Origin: Plenodomus lindquistii
Lineage: Eukaryota > Ascomycota > Dothideomycetes > Pleosporales > Leptosphaeriaceae
NCBI GenBank assembly: GCA_025504975.1
Contig: JANUWI010000012.1
Coordinates: forward strand, 992,001-1,056,000
Length of the DNA: 64,000 nt
Direction of reading: 5' to 3'
The position numbers and the translations under genes are program-made. The notes under the pieces were generated by a model. That model was not told the DNA's origin and made no database searches. It saw only the letters and a program-made list of their open reading frames with translations. Positions 58,034 to 64,000 of the stretch are shown here, in pieces (positions within the stretch are counted from its first letter, which is position 1; each line of letters opens with the position of its first letter).

Positions 58034-58866
58034 AGTCTAGAAAATGATATAGAAGTTCTAGTAAATTTGTTAATTTTAGCTGCTTTTTGTACGCTTTAAG
58101 CTTCTAATAGAGAACTTAACAAAACTTAGTTGTTACCGCAGAATGCTCTTTAATCCTCGACGAGTGACATTGTTATATCAGTGTGCTCAATCCCTGCGTC
58201 TAGGGGTGATTTGTTGTCTTGTTGTCTTGAGTAGTTTCAACGGCTTTAGTCTGACCCGTAGATGTCAATAAACACGTTTGAGTTGAGCCAGGTGCGACAA
58301 GTCGATGGCTTGGACAGGCCAACTACTTCTTCTTGTGCTTTCTTTCCGTGCCTTCGTGTTTGATGTCCTTCCTAGCCCCTCTTCTTTCAGTTCATCGTCA
58401 GCGTTGCAATATTCAGGTACAGCAGAGCACTCTTGTTTCGCCTCTACCCAGAGTTTGAGCGCCTCTTCGATTCCATGTGTTTAGCTATGGGTACGTATCG
58501 CGTGTTGTCCGTCTTATGATACAGACATTGTGCCGCGAATGCGCAGTGACTGCGTCGCAAGATGGATGATGCCGTTCTCTAGCCACGGCAACTCAAGTTG
58601 AAAGCACCGCCTGGACGCAGTCACGTGCGAGCTGCTTAGATGCATCCATTCAACTGGGATCTCTGTAGTCTACACAAGGATGACGACATGTCGTTCATCA
58701 CGACAGTCGAGCGATATGGTGTTGTTTGGGTGAAGTAGGCTCGACTGAATCAGGAACGACGGGAAACGATGACGTTTGGCTTGGCGCAAGCTCGACGAGC
58801 CCTCTGAATCTGGAGGCAACCATCCTCCCCCTCAGCCACCCTTTCAGCGACCCAATTCGTCTCGTC
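58034..58866. other. Intergenic region: MCR1 promoter with a possible gene relic
   Basis: About 830 bp between the TIR element and MCR1. On the minus strand, 58480-58265 is an open frame of about 70 codons without an ATG (H-G-I-E-E-A-L-K-L-W-V-E-A-K-Q), ending at a TGA. It may be a relic or a chance frame. The promoter of MCR1 must lie at the right end. Confidence 0.45.
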
Positions 58867-60071
58867 ATGTTTGCTAGGCAGGTTCTCCGTCCAGCGCGGA
58901 CTCTGCATCAGGTATGCGAAGCTTATCATGGTCAATTCACCCGCTCTAGAGGCAACAGCTAACAAGCCCCAAGCAGGTCCGCCGGTACGCATCCGAAGCG
59001 CCCCAGAGCGGCGGCAACAACAGCGTCCTCTACACTGGCATTGCCGCTGCTGGCCTCTCGGGAGCCTACCTCTACCTGAGGGGAGGTGACTCGCCATCGG
59101 GCCAGCAGGGCAAGGCGCCGCCGTCCGCGGAGGCCAACAAGATCCCAGCGAGCAGCACCGGACCGGCCAAGCAAGCCTTCACGGGCGGTGAGCAGGGCTT
59201 TGTGTCGCTTCTGCTCGACAAGTCGGAAATCGTCAACCACAACACCAAGAAGCTGACGTTCAAGCTGCCAGAGGACGACATGGAGAGCGGCCTGCCCGTT
59301 GCTTGTATGTAGTCGCAAGCACATGGGCTGCACAGCGCTGACATAGCCCAGCCGCCGTCATCACCAAATACAAGGGCCCCGAGATGCAGAAGCCAGTCAT
59401 CCGCCCATACACTCCCGTCAGCGACGTTGACCAGAAGGGTACCGTCGACTTCATCATCAAGAAGTACCCCGATGGCCCAATGTCCAGCCATATGCACGAC
59501 ATGGAGCCCGGCCAAAGACTGGATATCAAGGGACCCATCCCAAAATATCAGTGGGCACCCAATAAACAGTAAGGACGCTACTCTACCCTCCCAGATCCAA
59601 TAATGTATGAGCTCCACGCTGACTCTATATCTTACTAGCGAACACATTGCTTTGATTGCTGGAGGCACTGGAATCACACCCATGTGGCAGACTGCCCGCG
59701 CCATCTTCAAGAATCCCGAAGACAAGACCAAGGTCACGCTCGTGTACGGCAACTTGACCGAGCAGGACATTTTGCTGAAGAGGGAGTGGGAAGAGCTGGA
59801 GAACACATATCCACAACGATTTCGCGCATTCTACGTCCTCGATAACCCGCCAGAGGCCTGGCAAGGGGGCAAGGGGCACGTCACAAAGGAGCTGTTGAAG
59901 ACTGTTCTTCCTGAGCCCAAGGAGGGTGACAAGGTCAAGATCTTCGTCTGCGGTCCCCCAGGCATGTACAAGGCCATCAGCGGCGGCAAGAAGAGCCCGC
60001 AAGACCAGGGCGAGCTTGAAGGATATCTTAAGGAACTTGGGTACAGCAAGGACCAGGTATACAAGTTTTAG
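58867..60071 (+). CDS. MCR1: NADH-cytochrome b5 reductase, mitochondrial type
   Basis: Exons 58867-58911, 58977-59304, 59352-59568 and 59639-60071 give 340 residues; all three introns are GT-AG. The N terminus ([12 protein letters not shown]) is a mitochondrial presequence, followed by a hydrophobic anchor at about 32-50 ([16 protein letters not shown]), as in yeast Mcr1, which occurs in both the outer membrane and intermembrane space. The FAD-binding motif R-P-Y-T-P-V-S starts at Arg142, the NADH-binding G-G-T-G-I-T-P-M starts at 205, and the C-G-P-P motif has Cys301. The enzyme passes electrons from NADH to cytochrome b5 and supports sterol synthesis and D-erythroascorbate regeneration (family knowledge). 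Length is normal. Confidence 0.92.
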
Positions 60072-60895
60072 TCAACCCATAGATGTAGAGTAAAACGCGT
60101 GTACAATACGAACGAGGTCATCTTCCTTGAGTCCAAATCGAAGGCCATGGCTACCTACACCGTGCACTAATGACCACCTCGCTTGTGCCAACCTCTTAAT
60201 GTGATCATCCTTCTTTACTCCCCACTCTCCCTCGAAAACTTGTTACAAGCCTTCTGGTCAATACTTGGCACCTTTCACGCCACAGACACAGAGAAGCGGG
60301 CCTACCACTCAAGCACAAGGCCCGGCCTGCTCAGAGAGCGGAGACATTCTCCCACAGAGTTCTATGGGTGTGGAGGAAGGCTGGAGCGGAGAGACGGCAT
60401 CAAGCGCTGAGTCGGGTAAAGGAACGACACGGACGGCGCACAAGGCGGGAGAAGTGTTGAGCGTGGTCTCTGGAATTGGGAGAGAAATTGAGGAGTTGAG
60501 ACGGGGGATGGATGGGGTGGAGGGGGGGTTTGTGTAAGGTTGTTGGGCTTAGGATGGCTAGGTGAGGTGAAGACTGCTAGGTGTGTGTCAGTCTGGACAG
60601 GTCGTAAGTGTATATAGAAAGTAACATAGTTTGCCAAGCTATGTTCTACCTAGAAGGTATCTAAGTGTACATGGCCTTCGCATCGCTTCTGTCAAACTCG
60701 CGGAGCGATCTACGTTGTCTTTTTATCACCAGATACAATACGTCTGAGCTCTGCGTATGGCGACACAAGAGACGTGGAAGCTCAGACCTTTCCACTAGAC
60801 GTTTGCCTATCTCATGTCTTGGAAGACGATTTGCGTATGCCGGGCGTTGACTGCATTTTTTCTAGCCAGCAAGCAGTGTGAGGTACTAGATGCAG
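60072..60895. other. Intergenic region with one doubtful short frame
   Basis: About 820 bp between convergent genes. A plus-strand frame 60363-60539 could encode 57 residues with a heptad-like stretch (V-L-S-V-V-S-G-I-G-R-E-I-E-E-L), but there is no upstream support or known family. Otherwise plain 3'-flank sequence. Confidence 0.4.
60363..60536 (+). CDS. Doubtful small hypothetical protein
   Basis: Fifty-seven residues from an ATG at 60363, ending in a TAA. The C-terminal 35 residues have an amphipathic heptad look (A-G-E-V-L-S-V-V-S-G-I-G-R-E-I-E-E-L-R-R). The frame is open further upstream but without ATG, so a spliced upstream exon is possible. The G-rich end could make the frame a chance opening. 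I do not recognise it. Confidence 0.22.
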
Positions 60896-61997
60896 TTACC
60901 AGCCTGTTGCAGCGGCCGTGGTATCGTCTGCCCAGTTACCAGTAGCCTCTGGAGCAGTATCACCGATATCCCAGCCACCAGAAATGGCGCCTGAGTCACC
61001 ACCAGTCTCCTCGGACTTTGGGGGATTGGGGCAGCGACCTGCGCCGTGGCCGAAGTTATTACAGTTGCGGCACTTGACCTTGGACCAATCGGTAGGTAAC
61101 TGACATTCGCGAGCCACATGACCGACTTCGTCACAATTGCGGCAACGTGTGACGCGAGGTTGATCGCAGTCGCGGGACATGTGCCTTGAACAGGGTGAGC
61201 TAGGGTCAGGCTGATATAGAAAAAGACCGAGACATACCCTTCGTTATGACAGTTGAAGCAGACGCGGCCTTCACCGCCACCACCACCTCCTCCAACTTTA
61301 GGTTTGAGGGGCTGATCACACTCAGTCTTCCGATGTCTACAAGGAGAGAATTAGCGACATGTAGCGTGCGAAGAGAAGGTGCATGTTACCCAACCACTCC
61401 ACAGTTGTAGCAAGTCTGTCCACCACCACCAGAGAGCTTAGGGCAATCGCGCTTCTGGTGAGTAGTCTCGCCGCAGCCATAGCAAGCTTGGCCACCACCA
61501 GAACGACCAGAAGGACAGTCACGCTTCTGATGATCGGTGCTACCGCAGCCAAAGCACGCAAGATCACTGCCACCGCCACCGCCACCGGCCACATTGCTAC
61601 CGTAGCTGCGAGTTGAGTTGAAGCCGCCGCCGCCGCCAGATCCCCAAGCATCGCCACCAGTACCAGTGACCCAGCCGTCGCCGCCGCCGCCGGAAGCGTT
61701 GCCGTTGGTGAAGGTATCAGTACCACTGAATTCGTTGTCGCCCTTAGTATCTGCAGTGAAGCCATTGGAGTTACCGCCGAAGCCGTTGGTGTTGACAAGG
61801 CCATTTTCAATCTCAGTGGCAACGCGCTCCTTGGCCTCGGCCTCGCGGTGTTTCTTGGAGTTCTTGTGGGCGCTCCAGTCGAGAGTGCGGATGACACGGT
61901 CACATAACTCGCAGAAGGTATTGATGCCTTCGCGCTCCTTGGGACGCGGGTAGGGGTTGGAGGCCATGCCCGTGATGTGAGCTATAGCGCGCGGCAT
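60896..61997 (-). CDS. CCHC zinc-knuckle nucleic-acid-binding protein with N-terminal U1-type finger
   Basis: Exons 61997-61390, 61336-61238 and 61184-60896 give 331 residues; both introns fall inside zinc knuckles and their removal restores the C-x2-C-x4-H-x4-C spacing. The N terminus has a U1-type C2H2 finger (Cys29, Cys32, His44, His50). A long Gly/Asn/Ser-rich linker follows, then six CCHC knuckles, four of the usual C-x-N-C or C-x-G-C type, and a short acidic tail. The last knuckles resemble the Gis2/CNBP family that binds single-stranded DNA or mRNA. The Met at 61967 (M-A-S-N-P-Y) is an alternative start. The extra U1-type finger sets it apart from plain Gis2 (seven knuckles, no N-terminal finger). 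RNA-related function is inferred. Confidence 0.83.
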
Positions 61998-62716
61998 TGT
62001 TGGGTTTGTTGTTAAGCAGATGGCCTGGATGTGTTCTGTCAGTCGAAGTTTGAGTGCAACGAGCAAAGGTGGCGAGGTGGCAGGGGGGCGCAGATTGTCT
62101 TGAGATCGCACCAGATCACTTCACCGCACATGGGAGTGATGAAGGTGATGCTGAGCGGCGTACGAGCTGTCATTGCAGTGTGATGATGCCGCAATCGCCG
62201 TGGGAAAGCGCGACTGAGCTTGTGACGCAGGCGCGGGTGAACTTACAGTCTGGCAGAGTCGATGTCAGAATCAAGGGCAGGATCCCCTACTTCACCAACG
62301 CCAGTCGAGCCCACGCTGTTGTCGTGCGTCGAATGATGTGCTGCGAGTGTGGTGGTGAGGGAGGCAGAGCGTAGGAAGGCACGACCCAGCACGCCACCGT
62401 GGGACAGTGCGTACACAATAGTACCTAGACAAACGACCCGAATGACTGGATCAGAAGATGATGGAAGACGGCGGAAAATGCGCCGACATGGTTCGGACGG
62501 GTAGTTGCAGAGACGACGAGTGACCGTTTGCTGGCACGTGTTGGGATACACATGGTCAACCTTGGAGGAACCTGCTCTTCTGGCGTAGATGCATGTGGGA
62601 GGGGTTGTCGGCAGCCCGCCTGCGAGAGCTGGTGGGAAATCAATGTCTCATTACCATACCCAGGTCCGTCCTCCTCGCATCAGCACGTATCCCAGATATA
62701 CGTACACGTAAAGTAC
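61998..62716. other. Intergenic region upstream of the zinc-knuckle gene
   Basis: About 720 bp between two minus-strand genes, holding the promoter of the zinc-knuckle gene and the 3' end of the transporter gene. No repeat or gene seen. Confidence 0.4.
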
Positions 62717-64000
62717 TCAAGCACCGCCGACAACCGACCCTTCGCCGTCAACCTCCGGCTGCATGCCCAGCTGTTCCTTCACCACCGGCTCCTTCCATCC
62801 TGCCCCCGCCTGTACGAATGCAACCAACATGGACAACCCAACAGCAGCGAAGAACAGGGCTTTGAGCCCATCTTGATACGCGCCGACAGCCACAGTCTTC
62901 TCGGCCCCTTCTAACTTGCCCACAAGTGCCGGACTGCCAAGCAACCTCCTCGCCAGATCGTTGCGATGCTCAAGACCCTCGCGCGCGAAGCCATCCATCA
63001 ATGATTTCCGCAAGACACGGACAAAGAATCCGCCGCCAATTGCCGAGCCGAATGAGCCCGCAAAGCCACGGAAGGTCGCGAGAAGGGAAATAACAACGGG
63101 ATGGACCTCGGGAAGCGTAAGATGCAGGAGATGCACTAGGGCGTAGTTTGTGGTAGCACCAGTGACAAGGCCATTGAGAAAGACCATGGCCACATACAAA
63201 CCCCAGGGGCTCCACGGCGTGGAAATCAAGGCCAGGGCAGCCATCGTAAACGGGAAAATGGCCATGGCAATGATGGTATGTAGATAAAAGCTACCGGTTC
63301 GCTTGATGTGAAAGACGCCAGCAAGCAGACCACCAGCAGCAAAGCCAGCGTTAGTGGGGATCAGAATGGATCCGGCAACAGCGGGTGCCCAGCCTCGGAC
63401 AGCAAGAGCGTAGACTGGTGTATAAAACAGGACACCCCAGCGCGCCATCATGAAGCCGGTCGTTGCAAGGCAGGTCAGCAGTGTTGCTCGGGATCGAAGG
63501 ACAGAGACCGGGACAACGGGATCTTTGGCAACGTACATCTCGTTGAGGATGAAGATGGGCAGGGCAAGAGCGGAAAGAATGAGTGGCATGTGGAGCACTC
63601 TGGGCCCCGAGAGGCCAAGGAGAAAGAGCACAATGGTGGAGGTCAGAAGGAACGCGCCAGAGTAGTCGATACCTGCAAGTTTCTCGCCGAGAGATAGGCT
63701 TTCATAGTCGTTGTTCCTAGAGCTGTGACTTGCTGGGATGGAAAGCAGGAGTCCGACCCCAGCAAACATACTAATGGGTGCTTGAATACCGAACAGGGGT
63801 TTCTGAACAATGTCAGCATGTGGCATTGAATGTTAACAGGGCCGAAGAGACGCAACGTACCCATCCGATTCTAGGTTCAAGGGCACCCGCAATCACGGCA
63901 CCGAGCGAGACACCGACTGTCATTGCAGTGTTGGCAAGTCCCATGTACAGCCCTCTTTTCTTGGGGCTCGTCATCTGGATGGCCATGATACTGGCCACGA
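62717..64000 (-). CDS. MFS transporter, DHA2/Vba-like (5' part outside the window)
   Basis: Partial. Exon pieces 64000-63861 and 63802-62717 encode the last about 407 residues; the gene starts beyond the right edge. The GT-AG intron joins R-I-G-W to K-P-L-F-G-I-Q-A-P-I, the usual position after membrane segment 5. The N-terminal piece has the conserved S-P-K-K-R-G-L-Y-M-G-L loop and the helix with G-V-S-L-G-A-V-I-A-G (motif C region). About nine hydrophobic segments follow. The layout fits 14-spanner DHA2-type transporters, related to the vacuolar basic amino acid or multidrug permeases. Substrate unknown; no neighbouring biosynthetic gene is seen. The C-terminal tail is hydrophilic. Confidence 0.82.

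Overview
The window is nuclear DNA of a filamentous ascomycete, most likely a Dothideomycete of the Pleosporales type (inference). Genes have short GT-AG introns (about 50-190 bp) with clear CTAAC/CTGAC-like branch points. The encoded proteins are typical of this group: SLN1-type and soluble hybrid histidine kinases, MCR1, DLD1, a Nup2-like nucleoporin and a thymine-DNA-glycosylase homologue. Two long, extremely AT-rich blocks with almost no CpA or TpG carry the mark of repeat-induced point mutation (RIP).

Layout. 1-16020 is a RIP-degraded repeat block. It holds two inverted copies of a 1.85-kb Fot1/pogo-like DNA transposon (1861-3710 and 13265-15107) and the body of a minus-strand Ty3/gypsy element. 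The second Fot1-like copy sits inside the 5' LTR of that gypsy element. 16021-49700 is a gene island of normal base composition with twelve protein genes. They encode: a soluble hybrid histidine kinase, mitochondrial D-lactate dehydrogenase, a disordered coiled-coil protein, a Nup2-like nucleoporin, a metallo-beta-lactamase-fold protein, a family III CoA-transferase divergently paired with an AtuA-family protein, a SPRY protein with PPxY motifs, a MYND-finger protein, a TDG/MUG-type DNA glycosylase, a tubby/LURP-like small protein, and an SLN1-type osmosensor kinase. The 2-kb gap before SLN1 holds two small inverted-repeat (MITE-like) elements. 50101-58033 is a second RIP block with a clear nested structure: a DNA element with 113-bp terminal inverted repeats was split by a complete 7.5-kb chromodomain gypsy retrotransposon (418-bp LTRs, 5-bp target duplication). 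58034-64000 returns to genes: MCR1, a CCHC zinc-knuckle protein and the 3' part of an MFS transporter cut by the window edge.

How it fits together. The gene content is mostly housekeeping, signalling and catabolism. The CoA-transferase/AtuA divergent pair is the only likely functional module and points to acyl-CoA catabolism of a branched or terpenoid acid (inference). The two RIP blocks carry related gypsy copies in opposite orientation, so the island is bracketed by a large, decayed inverted repeat. I see no tRNA, rRNA or CRISPR locus. Splice junctions are my own reading of the sequence and have no transcript support.
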